A stretch of DNA of 47,251 bases from Paracoccaceae bacterium (GCA_020447005.1 JAGRDO010000059.1:1-47251); one strand, 5' to 3'. Counted from the first letter of the stretch, positions 18,426 to 26,253 are shown. Numbers and translations: made by a program. Notes: generated from the letters alone by a model not told the origin.

Positions 18426-19859
18426 GTGACCACTGACCGGTTCGACTATTTCGTGATCTTTGCCGAAATGCGGACCGGCTCGAACCTGCTTGAGGCGACG
18501 CTGTCGCAGGTCGATGGCGTGACCTGCCATGGCGAGATCTTCAACCCCGACCATCTGGGCGGCCCGGCAGTCGCTTCGGTTCTGGGGATGTCGCTCGCCG
18601 AACGTATCGAGGCGCCGGGCGCACTTCTCGACCGGGTCAGGACGGCTGACGGGCTGAACGGTTTCCGGTTTTTCTTCGATCATGAACCCCGCGTGCTCGA
18701 TGAAATCCTCGCCGATCCGCGCTGCGCCAAGATCGTGCTGACCCGAAATCCGGTCGACTGCTATATCAGCCTCAAGATCGCCTATAACACCAAGCGTTGG
18801 CAGTTGACGGACGTCAGGGACAAGATCGCCTGGAAACCGCCCTTCAAGCCGGTCGAGTTTCAGGCCTATCTTGCGGAAAGGCAGGCGTTTCAGCTGCGCT
18901 TGCTGAACGCGTTTCAGGTGTCCGGCCAAACCGCCTTCTATCTCGATTACGAAGATTCGCTTCGCGCGGATGTCATCAACGGCCTTGTCCGGTTTCTCGG
19001 ACTCGATGGCCGGGTCGAGAAGATCGCCGACGGGCTTGTCCGCCAGAACCCCGAAGAAATGGCCGACAAGGTCCGCAACTATTCCGAAATGGAAGAGGCG
19101 CTGCGCCAGATCGACTGGGCCGATCTTTCAAGGACGCCGAATTTCGAACCGCGCCGCGGCCCCGGAATCCCGCGCATCATCGCGTCGGGGGGGGCGCGGC
19201 TGCTCTACCTGCCGCTTCCCCCGTTCGAGGATGCCGCCCTGCGTCAGTGGATGGCCGGGCTGGGCGGAGGAGGTCTGATCGACGGCTTCACCCAAAAGAC
19301 GCTTCGCCAGTGGAAGCGGAAGAATACCGGTCATCGAAGCTTCACCGTCATCCGCCACCCGCTGCCGCGCGCCTATGATGCGTTTGCCCTGCTGCTGGAG
19401 CGAGAGGGGCTTGCCGACATACGTTCATCGTTGCGGTCGAATTACCGCATCCCCTTGCCCGAGGATGCCGACCTGGCTTCGCTGGATGCCGAGGCGACCC
19501 GGGCCGCCTTCAGCGCCTTCCTTGGCTTCGTCAAGCAGAACCTCGCCGGTCAGACCGGGATCCGGCAAGACGCGCTCTGGGCGACGCAATGGGGGATGGT
19601 GAACGGGCTGGCGGGGTTCGCGTCGCCCGACCTGCTCTGCCGTGAAGATCGTCTGGCCGACGATCTGGCCTATCTGGCGCGCGTGATCGGAACGAAGGCG
19701 CCAAAGTTCGACGCGGCGCCGGAACAGAACACGCTGCCGCCCTTGGCGCTTATTGCGGATGCGGCGATCGAGGATCAGGTGCGCGACGTCTACCGGCGCG
19801 ATTACATGTCCTTCGGGTTCGGCGCGTGGACGGCGCCCGGCGCAAAGGGCGGGCGTTAG
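18426..19859 (+). CDS. Sulfotransferase with two sulfotransferase-like halves (NodH-like)
   Basis: The first half (about 1-250) is a PAPS-type sulfotransferase: 5'-phosphosulfate-binding loop FAEMRTGSNLLE (12-23) and the 3'-phosphate-binding region VLTRNPVDCYISLK (104-117). The second half (about 255-477) resembles another sulfotransferase family. TVIRHPLPRAYDAF (307-320) looks like its 3'-phosphate segment and YRRDYMSFGF (457-466) like its usual C-terminus. However, where a P-loop is expected there is LLYLPLPPFEDAALRQW (259-275), with no Lys-Gly-Thr/Ser pattern. Pipelines often label such proteins nodulation protein NodH. It closes the three-gene glycosyltransferase/GT14/sulfotransferase unit and overlaps the convergent ptsN by four bases. 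A sulfated surface glycan is the inferred product. Confidence 0.82.
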   Translation: MTTDRFDYFVIFAEMRTGSNLLEATLSQVDGVTCHGEIFNPDHLGGPAVASVLGMSLAERIEAPGALLDRVRTADGLNGFRFFFDHEPRVLDEILADPRCAKIVLTRNPVDCYISLKIAYNTKRWQLTDVRDKIAWKPPFKPVEFQAYLAERQAFQLRLLNAFQVSGQTAFYLDYEDSLRADVINGLVRFLGLDGRVEKIADGLVRQNPEEMADKVRNYSEMEEALRQIDWADLSRTPNFEPRRGPGIPRIIASGGARLLYLPLPPFEDAALRQWMAGLGGGGLIDGFTQKTLRQWKRKNTGHRSFTVIRHPLPRAYDAFALLLEREGLADIRSSLRSNYRIPLPEDADLASLDAEATRAAFSAFLGFVKQNLAGQTGIRQDALWATQWGMVNGLAGFASPDLLCREDRLADDLAYLARVIGTKAPKFDAAPEQNTLPPLALIADAAIEDQVRDVYRRDYMSFGFGAWTAPGAKGGR

Positions 19860-20335
19860 GCCGCCTGGATCGTCCGAACCTCGGTCAGAACCGCGTGCAG
19901 CGCTGCCGGATCGGAATTGGCGCGCAGTTTTTCGCGCACCGAAACGTCGCGCATGGTCCGCGACACCTGCGCCAGCGCCTTCAGATGCTCGACGCCGGAA
20001 TCCTTCGGGGCGAACAGCGCAAAGATCAGGTCGACCGGCTGACGGTCGACCGAATCGAAATCCAATGGCTTTTCCAGCTTGATGAAGACGCCGACGACAG
20101 TCTCCAGCCCGTCAAGCCGCGCATGCGGCAGCGCGACGCCATGCCCGACACCGGTCGGGCCAAGGCTCTCGCGCTCCTGCAGGGCATCGACGGTTTCGGA
20201 TACGTCCAGCCCATAGACCGAATGCGCAACCTCCGCCAGATCAAGAAACAGCCGCTTCTTGCTCGAGATATTGCTCGCGACACGCACAGCGGCCGTTTTG
20301 AGAAGACTGGAAAGATCCATTCGCTTTTCTGTCAC
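19856..20335 (-). CDS. ptsN: Nitrogen-type PTS EIIA protein
   Basis: EIIA-Ntr is the terminal phospho-acceptor of the regulatory PTS and links carbon/nitrogen status to potassium transport and other targets. The 159-residue protein has the phosphorylated histidine in GVALPHARL (His71 from the GTG start) and the conserved GVEHLKALAQVSR segment. Starts possible are GTG at 20335 or ATG at 20320; neither has a strong ribosome site, and the ATG would give a more usual length. The gene ends the rpoN-hpf-ptsN set, as in many proteobacteria. Its stop overlaps that of the convergent sulfotransferase. Confidence 0.94.
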   Translation of the reverse strand: MTEKRMDLSSLLKTAAVRVASNISSKKRLFLDLAEVAHSVYGLDVSETVDALQERESLGPTGVGHGVALPHARLDGLETVVGVFIKLEKPLDFDSVDRQPVDLIFALFAPKDSGVEHLKALAQVSRTMRDVSVREKLRANSDPAALHAVLTEVRTIQAA

Positions 20336-20356
20336 GCCGACAGCCGCCGGTGCGTC

Positions 20357-20932
20357 CTACGTTCCGGCGGAAGTGTCAATCCAGCCGATGTTTCCGTCAT
20401 CGCGACGATGCACAACATTTACGCCGCCGGTCTTTTCATTCCGGAAAACCAACAGTCCGCTGCCCGACAGCTCCATCTGCATCACGGCCTCTCCGACGGA
20501 AAGCGAGCTGATCCTGGTTTCCAGCTCGGCGATGATCATCGGTTGCAGAGTGTCGGGCTCGACATCTGTCGTTTCACCATTTCCGGCGAGCACATACATG
20601 GGTGCATCGGCGAATTCAACCGGTTCGGAACGGTCTTTGTGATGGTCCTTCAGGCGCCGTTTATAGCGCCGCAACTGCTTGTCCATCTTCTCCCGGCACG
20701 CCTCGAACGCCGCGTAGATATCGGTCGCATGGCCCTTGGCCGAAGCGGTCAGCCCGGTGGAAAGATGGACGGTGGCCTCGCAGACATATTCATGGGCATT
20801 GCGGGAAAAAATCACATTGGCTTCGGTCGGGCGCTGTGAATATTTTTCGACCGTTTCCCCCAGTTCCGCGCGAACATGGGTTTGCAACGCGTCGCCCACA
20901 TCAATCTGTTTGCCGCTGATCTGGTACCGCAT
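20357..20932 (-). CDS. hpf: Long-form ribosome hibernation promoting factor
   Basis: The 191-residue protein has the N-terminal HPF/YfiA domain (about 1-100: ISGKQIDVGDALQTHV, ATDIYAAFEA) and the C-terminal dimerisation domain (about 130-188: AVMQMELSGSGLLVFRNEKT). This is the long form that makes 100S ribosome dimers in resting cells. The start is backed by one of the best ribosome sites in the window (AAAGGAGGTGTC directly before the ATG). It lies between rpoN and ptsN, 21 bases ahead of ptsN. A hairpin followed by a T-rich stretch separates it from rpoN, so hpf may have its own promoter. Confidence 0.95.
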   Translation of the reverse strand: MRYQISGKQIDVGDALQTHVRAELGETVEKYSQRPTEANVIFSRNAHEYVCEATVHLSTGLTASAKGHATDIYAAFEACREKMDKQLRRYKRRLKDHHKDRSEPVEFADAPMYVLAGNGETTDVEPDTLQPMIIAELETRISSLSVGEAVMQMELSGSGLLVFRNEKTGGVNVVHRRDDGNIGWIDTSAGT

Positions 20933-20950
20933 GACACCTCCTTTGGTGAT

Positions 20951-20983
20951 GAAAGCAAAACCTGCGGCCCTATCGGTCCGCAG
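20951..20983 (-). terminator. Possible terminator or attenuator between rpoN and hpf
   Basis: On the minus strand CTGCGG and CCGCAG arms (20983-20978 and 20967-20962), extended by CC/GG with one mismatch around a GATA loop, are followed by GTTTTGCTTTC. The T-run is interrupted, so termination may be partial. Confidence 0.42.
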
Positions 20984-21007
20984 AGGGAAAGCATGGTTTC
21001 CGGGAAG

Positions 21008-22297
21008 CTAGATTTTGCGTTGAGCAAACGGATGGCGCAGGTTTTTGGCCTTCCGGTGCCGGCGCGTGAACGATGAGGGTATGCGCATGCATTTGCGATA
21101 TTTGGCGACAGTTCGCCGTGCAATGTCAACGCCTTCCTGCAATAATCGCGCATGAATTTCAGCGTCGGTCAAAGGCGACGTTGCCGTTTCCGCGTCAATC
21201 ATCGCGCGAATCCGCGTTTGCACGTCATGGGCGGACACAGCTCCGTTTCCCGCCGGCAATGACTGGCCGAAAAACCGGGAAAGCGGGTGGATATGGCGAT
21301 TCGCGATCAGTGATTTTCCGGCGATCGCACGGCCAAGCGTCGCGGGATGCAATCCCAGCGCCTCGGCCGCATCCGCCCGGGTCAGCGGTTGGATGGACGG
21401 CTCATCGCTGACAAAGAACGCCGCCTGCTTTTCGACGATGAATGCGCCGATCCGCAGCAATGTCTGTCTGCGTGCAGCGATCCCGGTCAAAAGGTCGCGG
21501 GCGCGGTCGTGATAGATCCGGGCGTCGTCGGACAGGGCCGGTCCCTTCGGCAGCTTCATCACCGAGATACGGGGCAATGCGTCGTCGACCAGGCCTACAT
21601 GCAGCGAACCGTCCGTTCCGATATCGACGGCAATTTCCGGGATACGGGCCGAAAACCACCCCGAATCATCGCGAATGGGCGTGGCGCTGAGCTGCGGCAA
21701 CAGCTGCGCTATGTCTTCCAGAACGCCCCGGGGCGCCTCGATCCGGTCCTCCAGCTCGTCCCACCGCTGCGCGGCAAAGGCATCAAGGTGCTGGACGACA
21801 CGTTCGCAAAGCCTGCGTTCATAGCCGGCATCCCGCAGTTGCAGGGCAAGGCATTCGGCCAGATCGCGCGCGCCGATCCCCGGCGGGTCGCAGCGTTGCA
21901 GCGCTTCCAGCCCCTGCTCCAGAAGGTCGATCCGGCCGCCTGTCCGGCCCGCAACTTCCCCCAGCGTCGTGTCGAGATACCCGTCTTCGCGAAGCTCTCC
22001 GACAAGAAACCTCGCCGCCGCAAGGACATCGGGTTCAAGCCGCTGCATCGAGATTTCCTGCAGGATCAGCTCAAAGCGGTTCTCCGGCGCCGGGGCCGTG
22101 GCCAGCGCCACCTCATAGCCCGACGGTCCGGTCGAAGGGGGCTCCACCACAAGAAACGGGTTTTCGGCGGCCTGCCTGTTGATATCCTCGGCCAGCACCT
22201 CGGTCGGCATCCGCAGGATCGCCAGATTCTGGCGCATCTTTGCCGACAGGCTCAGGCGCTGGCGTTGGGAAAGGTTCAGTTTTGCCTTGGCGCCCAC
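21008..22297 (-). CDS. rpoN: RNA polymerase sigma-54 factor
   Basis: RpoN directs RNA polymerase to -24/-12 promoters and needs enhancer-binding activators; in this family it serves nitrogen fixation, nitrogen metabolism or motility. Region I is at the N-terminus (LNLSQRQRLSLSAKMRQNLA). The core-binding part and the helix-turn-helix (LTRADAAEALGLHPATLGRAI) follow, and the RpoN box ARRTVAKYR is at 393-401 of 429. The tail after the box is about 28 residues and very basic, longer than the usual 10-15. It lies 15 bases after lptB on the same strand, the standard proteobacterial arrangement. Confidence 0.95.
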   Translation of the reverse strand: MGAKAKLNLSQRQRLSLSAKMRQNLAILRMPTEVLAEDINRQAAENPFLVVEPPSTGPSGYEVALATAPAPENRFELILQEISMQRLEPDVLAAARFLVGELREDGYLDTTLGEVAGRTGGRIDLLEQGLEALQRCDPPGIGARDLAECLALQLRDAGYERRLCERVVQHLDAFAAQRWDELEDRIEAPRGVLEDIAQLLPQLSATPIRDDSGWFSARIPEIAVDIGTDGSLHVGLVDDALPRISVMKLPKGPALSDDARIYHDRARDLLTGIAARRQTLLRIGAFIVEKQAAFFVSDEPSIQPLTRADAAEALGLHPATLGRAIAGKSLIANRHIHPLSRFFGQSLPAGNGAVSAHDVQTRIRAMIDAETATSPLTDAEIHARLLQEGVDIARRTVAKYRKCMRIPSSFTRRHRKAKNLRHPFAQRKI

Positions 22298-22312
22298 GTT
22301 GCCGCCTTCCGG

Positions 22313-23074
22313 TCAGGATATCCGGAAACTCTGGCCAAGATAGACCCGCCGGACATTCTCGTCACGCACCACCTCGTCGGCGGTTCCGTTCATCAGCACG
22401 ACACCGTCATGCAGAATGTAGGCGCGATCGACGATTTCCAGCGTCTCGCGGACGTTATGGTCGGTGATCAACACGCCGATACCGCGATCCTTCAGATCAT
22501 GAACCAATGTCCGGATATCGGCGACCGAGATCGGATCGACCCCGGCGAAGGGTTCGTCCAGCAGCAGGTATTTCGGATCGGCCGCAAGACAGCGGGCAAT
22601 CTCCACCCGCCGCCGTTCACCGCCCGACAGGGCCAGGGCAGGCGCGCGGCGCAGATGCGTGACCGAGAAATCGGACAAAAGCTCTTCCAGCCGCTCGCGG
22701 CGCTTGTGGACGTCGCTTTCGGTGATTTCCAGAACGGCAAGGATATTGTCCTCGACCGACAATCCCCGAAAGATCGACACTTCCTGCGGCAGATAGCCGA
22801 TGCCCAGCCTTGCGCGACGATACATCGGCAGCCCGGTCACATCCCGCCCGTCGATCAGCACCTGCCCGGCATCGGGCGCGATCAACCCCGCAATGTTGTA
22901 AAAACACGTGGTCTTGCCCGATCCGTTCGGGCCAAGCAATGCGACCACCTCGCCCCGTGCAAGGTCAAGCGAGACATCCCGGATCACCGGCCGCCTGCGA
23001 TAGCTTTTGCGCAAGTGGCGGATGGTCAGCCCCGGCTGGCCATCCGTCACCGAAAGCTGTGGTGCCTTGGCCAT
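22313..23074 (-). CDS. lptB: LPS export ABC transporter ATP-binding protein LptB
   Basis: LptB powers extraction of lipopolysaccharide from the inner membrane with LptFG. The 253-residue protein has Walker A GPNGSGKT (48-55), the family-typical IGYLPQEVSIFRGLSVEDN stretch, signature LSGGERRRVEIAR and Walker B LLLDEPFAGVDPIS, then the switch histidine in LITDHNVRETL. I chose the ATG at 23074, which overlaps the lptA stop (TGATG) and has a run of G six bases upstream, over the TTG at 23077. Position between lptA and rpoN is standard. Confidence 0.96.
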   Translation of the reverse strand: MAKAPQLSVTDGQPGLTIRHLRKSYRRRPVIRDVSLDLARGEVVALLGPNGSGKTTCFYNIAGLIAPDAGQVLIDGRDVTGLPMYRRARLGIGYLPQEVSIFRGLSVEDNILAVLEITESDVHKRRERLEELLSDFSVTHLRRAPALALSGGERRRVEIARCLAADPKYLLLDEPFAGVDPISVADIRTLVHDLKDRGIGVLITDHNVRETLEIVDRAYILHDGVVLMNGTADEVVRDENVRRVYLGQSFRIS

Positions 23075-23574
23075 CAATTGCCCCCCGGGCTCAGCACGGT
23101 CTTGACCCGCCCGGCCATGATCCCCGCGCCGCTGCGCAGATCGACCGTCAGTTTCTGGCCCGAAATCGTGCTCGCGCCCTGCGTCAGAAGAACATTCCCC
23201 GTCATCTCGACCGAAGCCGTGTCGATCGTATAGATCGCGTCATCGGCCTGCGCCGCATCGCTGCCGCTGACCAGCAGCACATGGCCTTTGGCGTTCAGCC
23301 GGTCGATTTCCTTCTTGTCGCCGGCCTTGTAGATGACGGTGACCGCGTCGGCCGAAAGATGCATCTCGCCCTGAACCACGTGCACCGATCCCGAAAATAC
23401 CACGGTTGCGTCGGTCTGGCTGGCCGACAGCTGATCCGAGGTGACTTCGACCGGCTGGGTCGGGTCGGCGCGCAGCCCGCCAAATGCGATGGTGGTGCCC
23501 TGTCCGGCGGCGGACAGCGCCAGACCGGCGCCAATCAGCGCCGCAAGGCCAAGGGTTCGGATCATCCGCGTCAT
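23074..23574 (-). CDS. lptA: Periplasmic LPS transport protein LptA
   Basis: The 166-residue precursor has a signal peptide (to about residue 24) and an OstA/LptA beta-jellyroll: PVEVTSDQLSASQTDATVVF, VVQGEMHLSADAVTVIY and a repeating pattern through the end. LptA forms the periplasmic bridge that carries LPS from LptC to the outer-membrane LptDE. It overlaps lptC upstream (lptC stop at 23571) and lptB downstream, so the three genes are tightly coupled. Confidence 0.93.
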   Translation of the reverse strand: MTRMIRTLGLAALIGAGLALSAAGQGTTIAFGGLRADPTQPVEVTSDQLSASQTDATVVFSGSVHVVQGEMHLSADAVTVIYKAGDKKEIDRLNAKGHVLLVSGSDAAQADDAIYTIDTASVEMTGNVLLTQGASTISGQKLTVDLRSGAGIMAGRVKTVLSPGGN

Positions 23575-24185
23575 TCTGCGCCTTTCGTCCGGGGCTGATA
23601 TACCAGCTTCACCCCGCGCGTGAAAACAAGATCATAGGAACCGGTGCCGGTTCGCTTGCCAAGCTCCATCTGTCCGGCTTCGATAGTTCCATAAGGCGCC
23701 GTGACCGTGACCGCACCGTCAGATGCCAGCCGGGTCCGGTCCAGCGCCGCGTCAAGCGCGGTGGCCACGATGTCATAGCCGGTCGAGGTTTCGATTTTGA
23801 CATCGCCGGAAAGCTGAACGGTGTTCTCGGACGTGTTCAGGTTTCCGTCCGCCGCCACGACCCTGACCATGAAGCCGCCGCTCGTCTCGTACCTTACGCT
23901 CAGATCGGCGGCGCTGGCGCCATCGCTTCCGTTGCCCGGCGTCACCCGGCCCGCAACGAAGGTCAGCGCCGCGCCGTCCGAGGTGACGGCCTGATACCGC
24001 GATCCGTGCAAGACCTGTTCGCGCGCCAGTTCCTGAAGGTCGACCTGGGAATAGGGCAGGGCGCCATCGGTGCCGAACCGGCGCGGAAACAGGAACAGCG
24101 TCGACAGGATCACCAGCGCCGCCAGCGGCAGGACGATCTTCAGCCAGAAGACCACGCGCGAATGAAGATCGACCAGACCCGTCAT
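23571..24185 (-). CDS. lptC: LPS export protein LptC
   Basis: The 204-residue protein has a single N-terminal membrane anchor (about 13-33, VFWLKIVLPLAALVILSTLF) and a periplasmic LptC/DUF1239 beta domain (YETSGGFMVRVVAADGNL, LSGDVKIETSTGYDI). It receives LPS from LptBFG and passes it to LptA. The in-frame upstream extension to 24293 was discarded because it runs through the 3' end of kdsD; the ATG at 24185, with GAGG just upstream, gives the normal anchor position. The kdsD stop is four bases before it. Confidence 0.92.
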   Translation of the reverse strand: MTGLVDLHSRVVFWLKIVLPLAALVILSTLFLFPRRFGTDGALPYSQVDLQELAREQVLHGSRYQAVTSDGAALTFVAGRVTPGNGSDGASAADLSVRYETSGGFMVRVVAADGNLNTSENTVQLSGDVKIETSTGYDIVATALDAALDRTRLASDGAVTVTAPYGTIEAGQMELGKRTGTGSYDLVFTRGVKLVYQPRTKGAE

Positions 24186-24189
24186 CGCC

Positions 24190-25158
24190 TCAGACCGCGC
24201 CGGCACGAAGGCAATCGTGAATGTTGAGAATGCCCCGCGCCCGCCCGTCGCCTTCGGGGTCAAGGACGAAAAGACAGGTAATGCGCTTTTCACGCATCAC
24301 GGCAACGGCCCGTTCGGCAAGATCGCCCGGCGCGATGGTCGTGGGCGCCTTCGTCATCACCTCGCCGGCAGTGTGGGACAAAAGCCCGTCCATGTGCCGG
24401 CGCAGGTCGCCATCGGTGATGATACCGGCCAGCCGCCCGTCAGCGCCGGTCACGCCGACGACACCAAACCCCTTCGCGCTCATCACGACCAGCGCCTCGC
24501 CCATCGGCAGGCGTTCGGGCACCAGCGGCAGGGCGTCGTCGGAATGCATCAGATCGGCCACCTTCAGCAGCTTCGCGCCCAGCTTGCCGCCGGGATGGAA
24601 GGTGCGGAAATGCTCGGGCGTAAAGCGCCGGTGCTCCATCAGCGCCACGGCCAGCGCATCGCCCAGCGCCAATGTCATCGTGGTCGAGGTGGTCGGCACG
24701 ATCCCGGTGCCGCAGGCCTCGTCGGACGGGGGCAGAAGAATGGCGACATCGGCCTGCCGCAACAGGGTGGAACCCTCGCGGCCCGCGACACCGATCAGCG
24801 GAATCGAAAAGCGGCGCGTATGGGCGATGATATCCGACAGTTCCGGCGTTTCGCCCGAGTTGGACAGCACCAGAACGACGTCGCCTTCCGTGACCATGCC
24901 CAGATCGCCGTGGCTGGCTTCGGCGGGATGAACATACTGGGCCGGCGTGCCTGTCGAGGCGAGCGTGGCCGCGATCTTTCGCGCGACATGGCCGGACTTC
25001 CCCATGCCGGACACGATAACCCGCCCTTTCGCGCCAAGGATAAGCCGGATTGCAGCCGCGAAGCTTTCGTCAAGCGCGGCCGACAGTTCGGCAAGGCCAC
25101 GCGCTTCAATGTCAAGAACGCGGCGGGCGGTCGCCAGATAGGTTGCGGTTTCGGTCAT
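24190..25158 (-). CDS. kdsD: D-arabinose-5-phosphate isomerase (KdsD/KpsF)
   Basis: This enzyme converts ribulose-5-phosphate to arabinose-5-phosphate, the first step of Kdo synthesis. The 322-residue protein has an N-terminal SIS domain (about 30-180: VSGMGKSGHVARKIAATLAS, the EASHGDLGM region, LSNSGETPEL) and two C-terminal CBS domains (about 205-320). The gene sits between rnd and lptC, the usual alphaproteobacterial order. It complements kdsB at 11630, so the window holds two non-adjacent Kdo pathway genes. Confidence 0.95.
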   Translation of the reverse strand: MTETATYLATARRVLDIEARGLAELSAALDESFAAAIRLILGAKGRVIVSGMGKSGHVARKIAATLASTGTPAQYVHPAEASHGDLGMVTEGDVVLVLSNSGETPELSDIIAHTRRFSIPLIGVAGREGSTLLRQADVAILLPPSDEACGTGIVPTTSTTMTLALGDALAVALMEHRRFTPEHFRTFHPGGKLGAKLLKVADLMHSDDALPLVPERLPMGEALVVMSAKGFGVVGVTGADGRLAGIITDGDLRRHMDGLLSHTAGEVMTKAPTTIAPGDLAERAVAVMREKRITCLFVLDPEGDGRARGILNIHDCLRAGAV

Positions 25159-25161
25159 CGG

Positions 25162-25776
25162 TCAATGCATGAAAATGTCGGCCATGTCGCCCCAGCCCAG
25201 AAGATCAAGCTCGGCCCGTCGCGGCAGGAAATCGAAACAGGCCGCCGCCAGCGCGCTGCGGCCTTCCCGCTCAAGCCGCCGGTCCAGCTCTTCGCGCAGC
25301 CGGTGCAGGTAAAGCACGTCGGATGCGGCATATTCCTGCTGGGCGACGCTCAGTTCGGCGGCACCCCAGTCCGATGTCTGCTGCTGCTTGGAAATGTCGA
25401 TCCCAAGGATCTCCTGCAGCAGCACCTTCAGCCCGTGACGATCCGTGAAGGTGCGGATCAGCTTTGACGCGATCTTGGTGCAATAGACCGGTGCCGTGCG
25501 GACACCAAAGGCGTTTTGCAGGGCGGCAATATCGAACCGCCCGAAATGAAACAGTTTCAGCACCGCCGGATCGGTCAGCAGCCGCGTCAGGTTCGGCGCG
25601 GCACGCTGGCCGATGGCGATCTGCACCAGATGCGCCGATCCGTCGCCGGACGAAAGCTGGACAAGGCAAAGCCGGTCGCGCCGCGGGTCAAGCCCCATCG
25701 TCTCGGTGTCAATCGCGACGACAGGCCCCAGTTTCAGCCCGTCGGGAAGGTCGTTCTTGTAGAGATGGATTGTCAT
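25162..25776 (-). CDS. rnd: Ribonuclease D-like 3'-5' exonuclease (single domain)
   Basis: The 204-residue protein is just the DEDDy exonuclease domain: Asp23 and Glu25 in AIDTETMGLD, Asp82 in FHFGRFDIAAL, Tyr149 and Asp153 in YAASDVLYLHRL. It lacks the C-terminal HRDC domains of E. coli RNase D; this short form is usual in Rhodobacteraceae. It would trim structured RNAs such as tRNA precursors. The frame stays open upstream to 25968, but homologous sequence begins at the ATG at 25776, which has GAGG five to six bases before it. It leads the minus-strand lpt/rpoN cluster, three bases before kdsD. Confidence 0.92.
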   Translation of the reverse strand: MTIHLYKNDLPDGLKLGPVVAIDTETMGLDPRRDRLCLVQLSSGDGSAHLVQIAIGQRAAPNLTRLLTDPAVLKLFHFGRFDIAALQNAFGVRTAPVYCTKIASKLIRTFTDRHGLKVLLQEILGIDISKQQQTSDWGAAELSVAQQEYAASDVLYLHRLREELDRRLEREGRSALAAACFDFLPRRAELDLLGWGDMADIFMH

Positions 25777-25933
25777 TGCGCCTCTGAAACCGATCGCACC
25801 CCGCCGGGGGCCTTGTGCCTTTTGAAACTGGTTACGGCAATTGTGCCCCGCGCTCAATGGCCGAGCAGTGGCATCGGGGCAAGTCGCCCGGCGCATGGAT
25901 GCAGGCCCGAAAGCAACCGGTGTGCCGGAAATG

Positions 25934-25960
25934 AAAACGGCCGCCCGCAACCGGACGACC
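25934..25960 (-). terminator. Intrinsic terminator-like hairpin upstream of rnd
   Basis: On the minus strand GGTCGTCCG and CGGGCGGCC pair over nine positions, with two G-U pairs, around a GTTG loop, followed by GTTTTC. Outer GGAAAT and ATTTCC arms can add six more pairs. It lies 158 bases before the rnd start, where no upstream protein gene on that strand exists, so it would end a small RNA or attenuate the rnd transcript. Confidence 0.5.
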
Positions 25961-26070
25961 ATTTCCATCTTACCACCACTACCCAGTCACCCTACAATGC
26001 AAGCACCTGACTTTGACTTTCCGCCCCACGCGGCTATCAACCTTGCCGCGACAATATTCGCGAATTAGTT
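25934..26070 (-). ncRNA. Candidate small RNA upstream of rnd
   Basis: Inferred from the orphan terminator-like hairpin at 25934-25960 and a second stem (CGCGGC/GCCGCG, 26050-26045 and 26034-26029) on the same strand. The 5' end is a guess: weak promoter-like A/T-rich elements lie around 26060-26100. I do not recognise it as a known RNA family. Confidence 0.25.
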
Positions 26071-26120
26071 GAAGACTCTGAAACAATGTGCCGTTTGCTT
26101 ACTTACTTTATGTAGATTAC

Positions 26121-26150
26121 TTGACAACAATAACTACCACTACGTGTAAA
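26121..26150 (+). promoter_or_regulatory. Candidate promoter of the HD hydrolase gene
   Basis: A perfect TTGACA (26121-26126), 18 bases, then TGTAAA (26145-26150). Transcription would start near 26157, so the stem-loop at 26173-26198 would be close to the 5' end of the mRNA. Confidence 0.4.
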
Positions 26151-26172
26151 GTGCATCAGATCGGCCGATTCC

Positions 26173-26198
26173 GGAACTTGTCTTTTTAGACAAGTTCC
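26173..26198. other. Perfect 11-bp stem-loop in the leader of the HD hydrolase gene
   Basis: ggaacttgtct and agacaagttcc flank a tttt loop with no mismatch. No T-run follows, so it is not a standard terminator. As DNA it could be an operator for a dimeric regulator; as RNA it would be a stable 5' leader hairpin about 55 bases before the start codon. Confidence 0.7.
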
Positions 26199-26253
26199 CG
26201 CGCGGAATGGCGGCCCTTCTCATGTATTCGTGAATAAATTCAAGGAGATATGG

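Larger units (their letters stand above)
25777..26253. other. 477-base intergenic region between rnd and the HD hydrolase gene
   Basis: No credible protein gene is seen. It contains, from left to right: a minus-strand terminator-like hairpin (25934-25960), a minus-strand stem CGCGGC/GCCGCG (26029-26050), an A/T-rich tract (about 26040-26160), a plus-strand TTGACA promoter candidate (26121-26150) and a perfect 11-base-pair stem-loop (26173-26198). It is the only gap in the window longer than 300 bases. Confidence 0.85.

Noticed and set aside
18426..19859. Reading the two-part sulfotransferase as two genes fused by a lost stop
   Set aside because: The frame is continuous, with no internal ribosome site or start of good quality near residue 250, so a natural two-domain protein is more likely.
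25777..25968. In-frame 64-residue extension of rnd
   Set aside because: Short RNase D proteins begin at MTIHLYKNDLP, which has its own ribosome site; the extension runs through a terminator-like hairpin.
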